Shown here one piece after another: positions 50,169 through 63,175 of a stretch of DNA of 64,000 nucleotides. Each line of letters starts with the position of its first letter. Positions within the stretch are counted from its first letter, which is position 1. The notes below the pieces were generated by a model, which was not told the origin of the DNA, searched no databases, and saw only the letters and a program-made list of their open reading frames with translations. Source of the stretch: Trileptium ribeirensis (taxonomy: Eukaryota > Nematoda > Enoplea > Enoplida > Thoracostomopsidae); assembly GCA_030248225.1 (NCBI GenBank), contig JASANE010020315.1, positions 1 through 64,000 on the forward strand, read 5' to 3'. Made by a program: the position numbers and the translations under genes.

Positions 50169-53100
50169 TAATAGTCACACATCAATTAAACAATTAAGAA
50201 AACGTCATCCTTTTTCAATTTTAGCCTCCATATTTGACTATATATAATTGATCTTTAATGAACGGCCTTTTTCAGTTACTGTTTAATTTAAAAAGCTTCA
50301 AAAAACAAAATGCCTTTAGAAAAGACTAAACAATACACGGCATACATAACCACAGTAAACTCGGCACCACATATGTTTTGGAACAAATATTAACAGAAAT
50401 GACACCTCAATGGCTATAAATTCGTACTGTGGAAAACATAATGCTATGAAAACATGAAGTATTGGTAACCACGTCCAACTTTCGGCTCCACGTATAAACA
50501 GAGACACCTACCTTGCCTGCATTTAATTATAGAGAAAACCATGGTGTTTTTGTCGTCGCTGAACTTTGGAATCATGTCAAGATAATAGAAGGCAACTTGA
50601 CCTGAGTACTACGGCTCAAAAATTTAAAGTTTAATTGTAAGCCCAGACTACACTTATGCTTAATCATAGGCTTAGGCTTATACCTAGGCTTAAACTTGCC
50701 TTAACCCTAGGGTGAAAGGGACAAAACATACGATTATCCGAAGGGAAATACTTGACATGACACGCTAGGGGGTTTAGTTTTATTTCCAGGGTGTTTCATC
50801 TTCAGAAGAAAATGGATTTTTATTGAGTCTATGTTATTTCATTTTACGCAGAAAACTGATAAATTATCCATTTATCAAAGCTGAAATCGAATAGAGGGAA
50901 AGCAAATTGAGCTATAGATGAATATAAAAAAACGTTATTCGGCAAAACTGTTTAGTTGAACCTTTCGAAAATACTTAACAAGTTTGATATTGATTCGATT
51001 TGGTATTATATATTTCTACAAAAGTTATTTTAAGTCCATGTAACTAAACTTCATATCAAGTTTAGATATCAAATTTGATTTCAGTTTTGAAATATGAATT
51101 TGACTGAAACCAAATTAATTTTGGAGAATTTCAAACCAATTTTGGTGCTAAAAGTAAATCATCCCATAAAACTAATCTCAACTTATTTCAGAAACGGAAC
51201 TCTGTTTCGTTTTACCCCATAGTAGAAAACATTATCGTAGCTCTCGCACAACATAAATACGGTGAATTTAAAATATTTGAAACATCTCACTTATCCACAC
51301 AAACAAGCCGATAGAAGGATATTTGTGATATCACTGCTCATACAAAGGCCCATTTCGTACATGAACGTCTGCCATTTTATAAAGTCTTCTATAATAACTT
51401 AATATATCGTATATCATTTTTTCCAAGCCAGTACTTGTTTGTAAAATAATTTCAAAAAGCGTAAGTTAACGATTCACCACATAGAATTGTACAGTACGAA
51501 GAATCATTCCAATATTACAATTGTGCTTTGTGCTCTAAAATTATGACCATTACAGTTCGAAATACAATGCCTGCTGGGCCAGGATAAATATATGAACCAC
51601 TAGACTAAATGTTCCGCTTGGTACCATTATGTACTGGAATATAGCTTTTTTCGGTTAACCAATTCAAAACGTAAACTATATTTTGTCCAACAGCATGGAG
51701 CATCAAGTAGGACTTCAATCAATACATTTAAAGAATTCAGTGTTGAACGTTAAAAAATCGTTTTATTTTTCATGAATATACAGGTGATAACAGCCACGCT
51801 TAGTCCCATTTTGGTTGAAGAAATGTTGCAATCCAGTTTTTCGTCGCAAAATAGTGGGCCTTCGCGAAAGCAACAGTTGTTAGTTTATCCCGTGATATTG
51901 AAATAAATGAATGTATTATCGTGACATTATGCCTATAATTGAGCTTAATACTATGTTCTGCACTGCGAAATTCTTATATATGGAGAAAAATATGATCGTC
52001 ATATATTACTAACGTTTTAGTTGACAGGAAATAAACATAAATGCATGCCGTGAAGAAACAACTTAGCCAGTGGGAGGGTCGGGGGTGTACCCTCCACAAG
52101 TCTTTATGGTGGTGAAAATATTCTGAACATGAGACTTAAAAAGGGAACAAGATCACCCCGTCAGCGCGCAGGGGTATCTGGCAAATCGAACATTAGTCTT
52201 CAGTTTGTGTCCTATTAGATGTTTCGTCCAAATAACCGAAATTCAATGCACCCGTAAATTTTTGTCGATGATTTTACCTACAGCAATGTAGAATCAATGT
52301 ATTAAACGTTTTATTCAAAACAGCTTGGTACGCTTGGGTTATAATAAATGACATTAATCCTGAAAAATTCAAGTTTCAACCCTGTAATTCCTGCAGTCAA
52401 AGATCAACATTTTTTCTTATTCTGTTATGTTGTAGGCAACGGTAGGAGTAACTAGCAATTATATATAGATTGTGATTGGTGCCATATTGAATAACATACA
52501 CCACAAAATGTTCAAAACCCAAAATAAAAATTTCGATCTTTTAATAAACATTAACAAGATAGATAACACAGTTAATGTTTATAATATTTACGGTGTAATC
52601 TATGCAATTCGTGGAATTCCCTTTCAACGTTAATAATTTATTAACAGATGGATGTAGTTCGCAGTTTTTTTTCTATTGGGTCCCTTTAAAGCGTCCCTAA
52701 CTGCAATATTATAGATATATCTCCACGTATTCGCGACAGGGATTAAACAACACAATGGTTCAGGCTCATTCCAGCCCGTTTTTGCTATTATCGCTTGTAG
52801 CTAGATTGTATTTAAACCGATGTGGTCCACATGTTCACAGTAGATATGACCTTAGGGAACTTAACTGTAAAAGTAATATTACTGTGATAAACCCTCGTAC
52901 AAATAAAGAAACCCGGATGGATTAAAATTTCAGTTTCAAATCTAAGCAAATTTTGATGGGTATTTTCTGTTATAGCATCAGGTCAGAGCTAATCATAGTA
53001 GATGCATACAATTCGATCCGCATTAACGAGCTGAGTCGAGCGGTACCGAAATTAGTTCAATATAATAAATAAGTTAACAAATTATGCCCATTTCAGTGAA

Positions 53101-54437
53101 AACATAAGGCTTAAGCTAAGCCATAGCTTAAGCCGTTAACCCACGCATATAATATATTTTGCTAAAATTCGACTCAGCTTTGGATATGGTTTGAATGGTA
53201 TCTTTTTCAGCGCCAAAAATAACCATAAAAGTCGTAAAAAATTGCCATCAATATGGTTCTAATGGAGATTGTTTAACTGTCTCAACTATCTGACTCACTA
53301 CTGTGCCTGCAGCAAAATTTATGGTGATTGTTTCAAGATAAACATTGTATTATTGTTATTACCTGATATAACCTGTAAAACATTGACCCAATTTGGCCCA
53401 TACGGTCACTCTGCATAATCATTTTGCATATTCGGATTTACATTTTTTATAGTTACATCACTAACACCGGATTGTACGGGAGAAAGTGGCGTACACAACC
53501 ACTGAACTATGTAGTTTCCTTTAAGAATCTCACAAAGACATTGAATTACAACGAACACGCAGACATTAAGCAACAACCTCTGTTAGCACAGCAATTCATT
53601 GTGTGAGCTGTACCCATTTGTGATAGTGAGCGTTAATGGTTAAATTAATTAAATTAAATCTAATTAAAATTAAATAAATTCTGACAACCCAACGGTTTCA
53701 CGTCACCGTCCAGATAATATGGACAACGCGGAAAAATTTGGCATCCAGCTAGTCACAAATTATCCTCGATGCCGAAAAATCCTGGGAACGTAACTGGTCA
53801 TAACAAACACGTCGATTTTGAAATTTAAAGCTACGAAGTATCAAATTTAAGACTAACCGAGTGTAACCAAATGATTATAAAAAGACAATAAAAGAAGCCG
53901 GGCAAGTTTAAAGGTTTTAACAGAAGTCGGCACCGCTTGAAAGCCGTAAAAATCACACTGGCTTAAAGATAATTTGCCTCGCGTCGACTGGAGATCGAGC
54001 TGATTACACTGCCCAAGTTTCAAATCTGATATAGCTGATCTATGAGTTAAGTCGATTGATAGTGCTTACAACAAATAAGAATTGGATGTTAAAAGAAATC
54101 CATAGAGGCTCGCTGCATTATTAACACTGCCGAAGTGGTATCAAAACACTAAACCAGCAAAGAGAAAAAGCAAAATAAATATTTGAGAGGGGGTTCGGGG
54201 CCAAGTATTTAACTATATATTTGTTTACGTTATCATTGGTATATATATGCATTTTTGACCAACTGTAAATTTATCGAAATATCCGCATGCCAAAACACTT
54301 CTGGGATGCACACTTCATAACCAACGAATTCGTTGATATTATGATTCGTAAATCTTTCATCGTTATATATTTTCATTTTTTGCGTTGAGCATTTTCAGTA
54401 TTGTACATTTTCATACTTTTATTGAATTTTGTTTTAG

Positions 54438-54692
54438 CAAGCGTACGCGGATCGAGCGAACAAAGTAGCGTTGAAATATAGCAACCCGTTGGAAGTCGTG
54501 GATTTAATTGTGGATATAATGTTTATAATCGATATTATTATCAATTTTCGTACAACCTACGTCGATGAAAACGATGAAGTCGTATCACATCCGGGTAAAA
54601 TTGCAATTCACTATTTCAAGGGATGGTTTGTTATCGACGTCGTCGCTGCCATACCGTTCGATTTGCTCTTGTTCAATTCGCATAACGATGAG
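54438..54692 (+). CDS. ERG-type potassium channel exon: S1-S2 loop, S2, S3
   Basis: 85 codons, phase 0 at both ends. It begins [17 protein letters not shown], a short extracellular S1-S2 loop that is poorly conserved. S2 follows ([18 protein letters not shown]), then [20 protein letters not shown] and S3 ([19 protein letters not shown]), ending NSHNDE. The acidic residues of S2 and S3 that pair with S4 arginines in voltage-sensor domains are present (D in VDLIVD, D in MFIID, D in WFVID). HYFKGWF and VVSHPG are ERG signatures. The acceptor is TTTTAG ending 54437 and the donor GTAAAT starts at 54693. Confidence 0.98.
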
Positions 54693-56199
54693 GTAAATTT
54701 TGTTATTTTTATATTTTTATCAATTTTTCTCGCTTTTCATTATTTCTAAATTTATAGTTTTTGTATTTATTTATTTATTTTGTATTTATTACAGCTATAA
54801 ATGATTTAGTTCTAAATTCAGTTACTGTATTTTAAAATTTCTTGTATTTAGCTATTACTATTATTTTCCCATTTTTATATATACTTCATTTATTTTTGTC
54901 TTTCGTCACGTTTTAATTAAATTTTGTTTGTATTAATTTGTTTTAAGTTTATATTTAAATTTTCATATTTTGTGTAATTGTGTCATTGTGGCTATCGACA
55001 AGTTTTTACCTTAAAGTACTTAAACATAGCATAATTCCGTTTTTTTATTACATCTTTTGTCTATTGCCACAAGGATATTCTGCATTTATCGTTGAGATAA
55101 CGCTACACGTGACGCCTTCGTATATTTATTTTGCATGAATACAAAACCTGATTTAAATCTGTTTTATCTCGTCTCATCTAAAATTAAATAATATAAAAGG
55201 CTAAATTTCAGATACTCATTTTATTCGAGGTACATTTTGACAAACGCGGTGCAGGTAACGCTGTAACTAAAAAAGTCGTTTTTGACTTGCTTTACACGCA
55301 AAAGCTAAATTTTAAAATTTTCTTAAGATTTACTGTTAATTATGTTTTTTGCACAATATCTCATTTCTTTCTATAGCGTGGGTATATATTATTTTCGGTC
55401 ATACACTATCATGAAATTATCTTAACGTGAACGTAAAATTTGCTGTAATCTGTTGCATTTGCTAAAATAATTTTTCATTGTACGCCTTACATGTTGCAGG
55501 TAAAGCTGTTTCACGTGTTTCGTCTTTTATGTGAATGCGCGTACCTAAAGTTTTAAATAATAAATATAATTTTTGGGCATTCTAATGAAAAACTACGACT
55601 ATTGTGCAAAACATGACCTTGAAACTCGATCTCACGTGAGCCAAATGAAGGTACTCGCCGCAGTATATACACAGAAATTTACAGGAATCAATGGAGCTCA
55701 AAAAATCGTGGAACCGCAAGCTTTGTCTACTTTGCATTACTATGTAATGCAAATGCTATAACTGATCTGCTGTACATTTATATGTTTTAAATATAATATG
55801 GTTCAGCGTTTATACATTTTTTATTTATGTAAATCTAAGGGGTCTCCTGTTTTACTTGCTCAAAATTGTATTTGATTTCATTTTAAAGTCGCCATGAGTT
55901 ACTTATAACTTTACAACGTAATAATTTATGTTCATAAAGTTTTGAGTGATGAACGCTGTGGGGTACACATTTAATGTGGTGAATGAAGTAATTCTGGCCT
56001 AAGCAATTCAGTAGCCCTTTAAAATTTTAGCTATTAGAAGGACATAGTCTGGACCTCTGGTGTGTCTAGAATACCTTTCGGTTGCCTAATTTTTGTGAAT
56101 ATCGTCGAACCAAAGGTCTGGTTACGTTTAGCAGTGTTGTAATTTAAAGCTAAGGCACATTATCCAAAAATTCGCGTATTTTCGTACACTTAAATATGA

Positions 56200-57395
56200 A
56201 TACATGGATTTTGACTCGATTTATACAAGACTGACTATCGACAAAGGATTTGTAGAACATTATTGCTGTTTACTAGGCTACAGTGAATGTATGAAATAAA
56301 TAAGTTGTAGAATCCACCGTTAGACGCTCCCTTTTACCAATATCAGTAGGACAAGACTACCGTTTACGAAATCCTGTTTACGCTCCTGATGTTGCTGTAG
56401 GTGACATAACTACCATATATAGAGACCAATATTTTCATCATAACAAAGCCTTAAAAATCATACCTCTTCAGGCCTCGATGTATGACGTAAACTTGAAATG
56501 AATAACTTTCGGTACTAGAAAATGTGTCTATTTATTGTAGCTGCATGTGAATGTGTTATTCTGATTAGCTCAAAACTCATAACGGGCGTCTCTATTTCCT
56601 GGTGTGAAACTGGTTTAATATATGTCTACAAATATTTGATAGCACAATTTTGCTGTTGGATAAACGCTACGCCGCAGCACGGCGAATGCTTTATTTGCGA
56701 AAATATGCCGTGTTTAGACTAGTTATGAGCTTGGGCCGTCTCTGAAACGAAAAATCCGGTCGACGCCCAACAGAACAAGGGATCGTGACTGGTTAACATA
56801 CATGGATTTTGACTCGATTTATACAAGACTGACTATCGACAAAGGATTTGTAGAACATTATTGCTGTTTACTAGGCTACAGTGAATGTATGAAATAAATA
56901 AGTTGTAGAATCCACCGTTAGACGCTCCCTTTTACCAATATCAGTAGGACAAGACTACCGTTTACGAAATCCTGTTTACGCTCCTGATGTTGCTGTAGGT
57001 GACATAACTACCATATATAGAGACCAATATTTTCATCATAACAAAGCCTTAAAAATCATACCTCTTCAGGCCTCGATGTATGACGTAAACTTGAAATGAA
57101 TAACTTTCGGTACTAGAAAATGTGTCTATTTATTGTAGCTGCATGTGAATGTGTTATTCTGATTAGCTCAAAACTCATAACGGGCGTCTCTATTTCCTGG
57201 TGTGAAACTGGTTTAATATATGTCTACAAATATTTGATAGCACAATTTTGCTGTTGGATAAACGCTACGCCGCAGCACGGCGAATGCTTTATTTGCGAAA
57301 ATATGCCGTGTTTAGACTAGTTATGAGCTTGGGCCGTCTCTGAAACGAAAAATCCGGTCGACGCCCAACAGAACAAGGGATCGTGACTGGTTAAC
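56200..57395. repeat. Tandem duplication of 598 bp, two apparently identical copies
   Basis: Copy 1 spans 56200-56797 and copy 2 spans 56798-57395. Both run from ATACATGGATTTTGACTCGA to CGTGACTGGTTAAC, and I saw no difference between them. Each carries the same 66-codon open frame (56522 and 57120), with no recognisable domain. Identity implies a very recent duplication or an assembly artefact. Confidence 0.95.
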
Positions 57396-57540
57396 AGCAT
57401 TACGGCCGGCTTGTCACCAACGACCGGCCTACGGGCCAAGGACTGCTGGTCGACATCCTAATGGGCGGCCGACGGCTCAACGACCGGCCGATAATCCAAC
57501 GACAGACTGACATCCAACAGACGGCCCACAGCTCGGAAGC
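57370..57540 (+). repeat. GC-rich repeat block, left copy
   Basis: TCGTGACTGGTTAACAGCA, then GCCGGC and CGACCGGCCTACGGG, are followed by several CAACGACCGGCC-like words. The first part recurs in the same orientation at 59360-59440, on the other side of the hAT element. It contrasts sharply with the AT-rich intron. Confidence 0.6.
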
Positions 57541-57790
57541 TTTCCTTACTACGACACAAATTTAATGTTCATGACGTTCACTTCTGCGTTCGTTCGAAAA
57601 TTTGCTCGATTTGTATACGTTGGTTTTACACAACGTATGATGGTACATTTAGACGAACTACGGCCAAACTGTAATAGATATAGTTTTGGCCGACGAATTG
57701 CTTTGAGGTCTACCATTGAACATTGCCGCATATAAGATTAATAATAAACATATTATATTCTCTAATTATGACTATATGGTATTACACGGC

Positions 57791-57798
57791 ATGAAACC
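57791..57798. repeat. hAT target-site duplication, left
   Basis: ATGAAACC, identical to 59208-59215 on the other side of the element. Confidence 0.92.
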
Positions 57799-59207
57799 CA
57801 GTGGCGGATATAGATTTTTCCCAAGGGTGGGCGGTACCACTATGACTTCTAGCATGCTTTCATGTTGCACCTAAACTTGAAGTAGTTTGTCTGCACGTTA
57901 TCTGCTACTACGGCTGGGCATCGGTCTTTAGTTGCGGAACTGTATCGACAAAACATCATTTAAAGAATAAATGTACAATTTTCAATTCAGTTATATACCT
58001 TATTGTTTATCTTTACGCAAATTCAACGAGACGATTCTTGGCCGAAAACTGATCCACGACATCTTCGATGTTAATGTCCACGTCGTTGTGAATTGCCATG
58101 AGAACAAGCCCATTCAAGCGTTCTTCAGACATAGTGCTGCGCAGCAGTGACTTGACCCTCTTGAGAACAGAAAAGCTTCGCTCTGCGGTGGCGGAAGTCA
58201 CAGGCACGGTGGCGAAAATCTGCAGAAGTATAGCAATGTCAGGAAAAAACATTGGGTCGCACGCAGCGTGCGACTCTAATGCATTACCAGGACGATCATC
58301 TGGTCGAACTTCTGACCACTTTCTAACGCAGCGATCATATTGACGGGCCATAGCAGTTTCTGATGGATCAACAAATTGCTCGTAAAATGCCACCGCTGAA
58401 GCTACATCGCCAAATGTGTGGTCTTGGAGAAATCGCGGTATTAGACACGACAACTGCATGACCCGGGCTTGATGTACAGCAAAACGGTCGCTGAACTGCT
58501 GAATAAGATTATCAAGGACGGTTCAGTTACCAACTGTTTCAATGCTTGACTCCCAATGCCGCCGGACCTCTTGCCAAACAGAACGCACCATCTACAGAAC
58601 AGTCCCTCTTTGACTGCGGAATATGCGAGCCACGAGGTTTGTGATAGGTGGTTGGGAAGCAGATAACGTTTCTCCTGTTTGCCATGGCTCACACGAATCT
58701 TGTAAGGCCAGTTGTAACTGTCGGGAGGGGTCCATGTATCATTCAGAAACGTGCGTCACTCTGAATCATCCAAGTGCCTCCCAACCGCCAGCCCTATATC
58801 GTATTTCGCAGGCTGATATGCTGGAGTTGGTGGTTGTAGTATTAAATCTGCAGCAGGGGGTGAGTCGATGGTGTCAACCGAAGCCGCGCTAGATGTAGAC
58901 GGAGGTGACGTAACAGGAATGGAGTCACTCGCTCGAACAGTTTTAGCAATTGGCGCAAAATATGAAGCTATGGATTTATTATTTCGCTTCATTATTAGCT
59001 ATAGTAAATTATATATTCTAACTGCTAAATGTAATAAATATAAAATATACAGAAGCGCCCCAAGTGGCGAGATCACAACTACCGCACATAACACACTACA
59101 TTGTTTTTGTCTCGCCTGTGTCGCACCCTAAATTTTTTGTTCTAAGCGTTGAGTCTCAATGGGGGGGGCGGCCGCCCGACCGCCCCCCCCCCTTATATCC
59201 GCCTTTG
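57799..59207 (-). mobile_element. Internally deleted hAT transposon (1,409 bp)
   Basis: The left end is CAGTGGCGGATATAG. The right end read inward is CAAAGGCGGATATAAGG. These make imperfect terminal inverted repeats followed inside by G-rich or C-rich runs. Perfect 8-bp ATGAAACC duplications flank it. A damaged transposase gene lies on the minus strand. Only about 1 kb of coding sequence remains, short for a hAT of this ZMYM/DUF4371-like type, because the middle is gone. Ends and duplications are intact, so the copy may still have been mobilised in trans. Confidence 0.93.
58013..58992 (-). pseudogene. hAT transposase, in-frame stop and central deletion
   Basis: ATG at 58990-58992 starts MKRNNKSIASYFAPI and leads to KYDIGLAVGRHLDDSE, then TGA at 58753-58755. 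The same frame continues to NDTWTPPDSYNWPYK, LPNHLSQTSWLAYS and FCRWCVLFGKR, a TTF-type zinc finger region. After QLVTEP (about 58523) the frame changes into LDNLIQQFSDRFAVHQARV. The C-terminal dimerisation domain follows, with PVTSATAERSFSVLKRVKS and MSEERLNGLVLMAIHND, ending at 58013. Most of the catalytic middle is missing at the junction. The + strand frames here are shadows. Confidence 0.9.
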
Positions 59208-59215
59208 ATGAAACC
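59208..59215. repeat. hAT target-site duplication, right
   Basis: ATGAAACC, identical to 57791-57798. Confidence 0.92.
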
Positions 59216-59359
59216 GTTGCATTATTGGCGACTACATCAAAAAAGTTTCGGTACTTTGGTTTAATGCACTTGCTATATATATAAATAAATAAAAAATTCA
59301 TCTGTAAACATATACACAACGGCCGTCATACGTACGACTCATAACGGCTGACCATCGTC

Positions 59360-59460
59360 TTTCGTGACCGTTAACTGCAGAAAATTGTTATCGACCGGGT
59401 GCTGCCTGCCGGCCATTGGACGACAGGCCTACGGGTTTCCCTGCCGTTTGCAAACGGCAG
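59360..59460 (+). repeat. GC-rich repeat block, right copy, ending in a 20-bp palindrome
   Basis: TCGTGACCGTTAACTGCA, GCCGGCC and CGACAGGCCTACGGG match the left block at 57370-57435 in order and orientation. It ends with the perfect palindrome CTGCCGTTTGCAAACGGCAG at 59441-59460. Confidence 0.6.
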
Positions 59461-59773
59461 ACTGTTGTTGTGGTACGGTCGATTTGCATAAGAAAATCTG
59501 ACTGAATTATATTTCTATATAGTAAAAATAATACTCTTATAAAATTTTATGCTCAAATTATAAAATACCTATAAATATATATAGCTAAAATATATGTATC
59601 AAATAAATATATTCCCTATGTGATTAAATTACCAAAATCTGAGCGAGTTTTAACAGTTTGTAGCTGGTTTGCATTTGCATAAAAATTGTGTAATTTTTCT
59701 GTTATTATTTTAACACATCTCATATAGATGTTTTTGTGTTTTTATTTCATGACTGATTTGTTTTCATTTGTAG
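59461..59773 (+). other. 3' end of intron 3
   Basis: AT-rich. The acceptor region TTTTCATTTGTAG ends at 59773. No other feature. Confidence 0.6.
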
Positions 59774-60946
<1,173 letters not shown>

Positions 60947-61011
60947 GTATGCAATTGGAACAGCCGAAAGACCTTATATGACAGCTAACATAACATGGCT
61001 CGATCAGTTAG
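60947..61011 (+). CDS. ERG-type potassium channel exon: end of S5 and turret
   Basis: 65 bp. The first G completes the split Trp codon; the reading then runs YAIGTAERPYMTAN and ITWLDQLG and leaves phase 1 with a perfect GTAAGT donor at 61012. YAIG.AERP is the conserved ERG S5-turret junction, and W-L-D-x-L corresponds to the amphipathic turret helix that shapes ERG inactivation in vertebrate channels. The pore helix and filter (SVGFGN-type) are not found in 61012-64000, so the next exon is beyond the window. Confidence 0.95.
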
Positions 61012-61349
61012 GTAAGTGTTGGTTCTACAAGATAGCAGAATATCATACTCAAGAATTCTGTCCCAGATTACTATATATAGCCTTGCTGCCGAAAGTAAGA
61101 CGTAATATAAGCTTATTGCAACGATATGCGGGCAATTTATTTTAGATATAGGTATATACGCAGGGGCATTGCAAGAGAATTGAGCAGGCAGGTATGGTTT
61201 GGAAATGAATGTTTTATTTCCATTTCCATTTTGGAGATTTCCATGCACGAAAATCTTGAACACTTCATTTTCGCTCAAAGGATACTGTGAGAAATATTAC
61301 GTAGCGTGTTCTACTAGCGCTTCTTATACATGACCATGTCAGTCCTCGT

Positions 61350-61560
61350 TGGTGCACGGTGAATCTTGCTTCACTCTCTTGCATGCAACTCTTTGCCTAT
61401 AGAGCTTACCACTACTGGGCATACCCATCGCCGTAGGGGTCTTGCCCGATAGCCAGTTTGATAACCAGCCACGGGTCCCGACATCAGCTGCTAGACCTTA
61501 ACTCTAATTTTCAGCATGAAGCCGGGTGCCAGATACAAACATATCTCTAGCAACACTTTG
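61350..61560 (+). repeat. Degenerate interspersed repeat, copy 1
   Basis: TTGCCCGATAGCCAG, ATAACCAGCCACGGGTCCCG and AGATACAAAC occur in order and match the copy at 62720-62910. Confidence 0.55.
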
Positions 61561-62719
61561 CGAGCAAAGATTCTGGCTTGCTTCTGGGCAGTTACGGCCT
61601 GCGGTAATGTTTCATGGATTACAAAAGTAAATAGGATTACTATTTCAGGTTTTTGCATAAAAATAATCTTAAGAAAGCAAAATTATTTGGCAAAAACAAA
61701 AAATTGTTTCCATACGGAGGTGGAATTTCGATGGAAACACTCGGCCCCTCTCTTTTGAAGGGCTTGCAACGCTCCACTCTATGCCTCTAAGACAGTCGAG
61801 TAATATGAAGTGGATGCTGTAAGACTTGATAAATGTTGTAATATTCATAAATTGAAATTTGAAATTCGTTTCTTGAATACTGCTCTTTTTTACTTTTATT
61901 GTGTTAATTCCAGTGAAATTTCACAGAATTATTTAAAGCAAACAAAAATTTTTTTTATCAATCGAGATTGATCTTTAAGACATAGACAAACGGGGAGACA
62001 CATAAGTTAGGAAAAACAAACACTGCCAACGTCTTAATTGATCAGAATCCCAAGCCATTTCTGCATATGCTGATCATTTTATAATCAACAAGGAGAGTGC
62101 ACGGTCCTGATGGAGCATTATGACAGGATGCTAAATCAAAAATTATCCACATCTGATCTTATTTTTAACAGATCTGTAACTTTGCCAAATTTGCTAAAAT
62201 TTTCCGTGCACCGTCGCCGGATAATTAATTTGGCGTTTGGTGTAATCTTAGAGGGAAGTAATATCCTATCCTCTCTATTGAGACCTATGGGCTGCACGAC
62301 TGTACTTCCTTACTCAACCTATACGTAGTACACAAGTTAACTGATGTTATAGTATCAATCAGCAGGACTCTGCGAAAACACACAGTTATTAAATTATCAA
62401 TCGCGTTAGAAGTGGGCTTATAAATTCAGTGCGACCTGGTAATGTCCCTGCGACGTACAGGTTAGAAAAGCTGCGCCAAAGCGTAGCTTGATAGTAGTCC
62501 GCTCTACGACCGGACCCAGACAGTCGTCTGTCAATTAACGGTTTTGTAGCTGCCGATAGTCAAACTTGTGTTCAGTATATTTATCACGCATGAAAATATA
62601 TTTTCAATTTCCATTTTTATTCTACTTACATGAAGATTTCGTGGAAACTTCAATGAAAATGAAAATTTTATGCACGTATAAAACTTTGCAGTGGATACAG
62701 TACCGATTAACTTCGAACG

Positions 62720-62910
62720 GTGCGTAATGGCATGCTCTTGTACCAGTTGCTTTACGGTGAAGTTTTGTACACCACCTAGTATATAACTGCTAACCTATTG
62801 AGTAATTCCTAAGCATCCTCATCGCAGCTGGAGCTTTGCCCAGTAGCCAGGATCACATCCAGCCACAGGTCCCAGCTTCTTTTCTACAAGATACAAACCT
62901 GACTATACTT
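62720..62910 (+). repeat. Degenerate interspersed repeat, copy 2
   Basis: TTGCCCAGTAGCCAGGATCA, CATCCAGCCACAGGTCCCAG and AGATACAAACCTGAC correspond to copy 1, with about a quarter of positions changed. Confidence 0.55.
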
Positions 62911-63175
62911 TCCAATTATAGCCAAAGGTTTTAGATACAAACTTGCCTCTAACGATTCATATTCTGCTTCTAGCTTATCTCTTGATAATATAATAAGGAG
63001 TCCTGGATACTAACGAGTATCTTGGCAGTTCACGCTGCAAGATACAAACTAATCTGTTATCTATTTGTACTGCACGACGCGACCTAGCGATTTGTTTTAA
63101 ACCCATCTTGTCTACTTTACTGCAAGAAACAAAGTGTTCTTTCCCTATTTATACCGCAAGATACAAACAACCCTT
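62880..63175 (+). repeat. Irregularly spaced GCAAGATACAAAC motif cluster
   Basis: AGATACAAAC or close variants occur near 62888, 62933, 63040, 63125 (AGAAACAAAG) and 63161, usually preceded by TGCA or CTACA. Spacing is irregular, so it looks like a broken-down tandem array. Confidence 0.5.

Larger units (their letters stand above)
43557..54437 (+). other. Intron 2 of the ERG channel gene (about 10.9 kb)
   Basis: GTGAGC at 43557 to TTTTAG at 54437. Beyond the listed elements, I see nothing definite in 43557-44829, 46761-47150, 47628-48410, 48834-49869 and 50172-54437. In the last stretch there is a TAGGCTTA-rich MITE-like piece at 50640-50720 and a hairpin (GTGGGAGGGT/ACCCTCCAC) at about 52070-52099. 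Confidence 0.9.
54693..59773 (+). other. Intron 3 of the ERG channel gene (about 5.1 kb)
   Basis: GTAAAT at 54693 to TTGTAG at 59773. 54693-56199 is AT-rich and holds nothing I can recognise. The rest contains the 598-bp duplication, GC-rich blocks and the hAT element. Confidence 0.92.

Noticed and set aside
56522..57320. Duplicated 66-codon frame as a gene pair
   Set aside because: Both copies are carried by the 598-bp tandem duplication; no domain or splice context supports coding.
58098..59131. Plus-strand frames over the hAT element
   Set aside because: They are shadows of the minus-strand transposase, which carries the recognisable domains.
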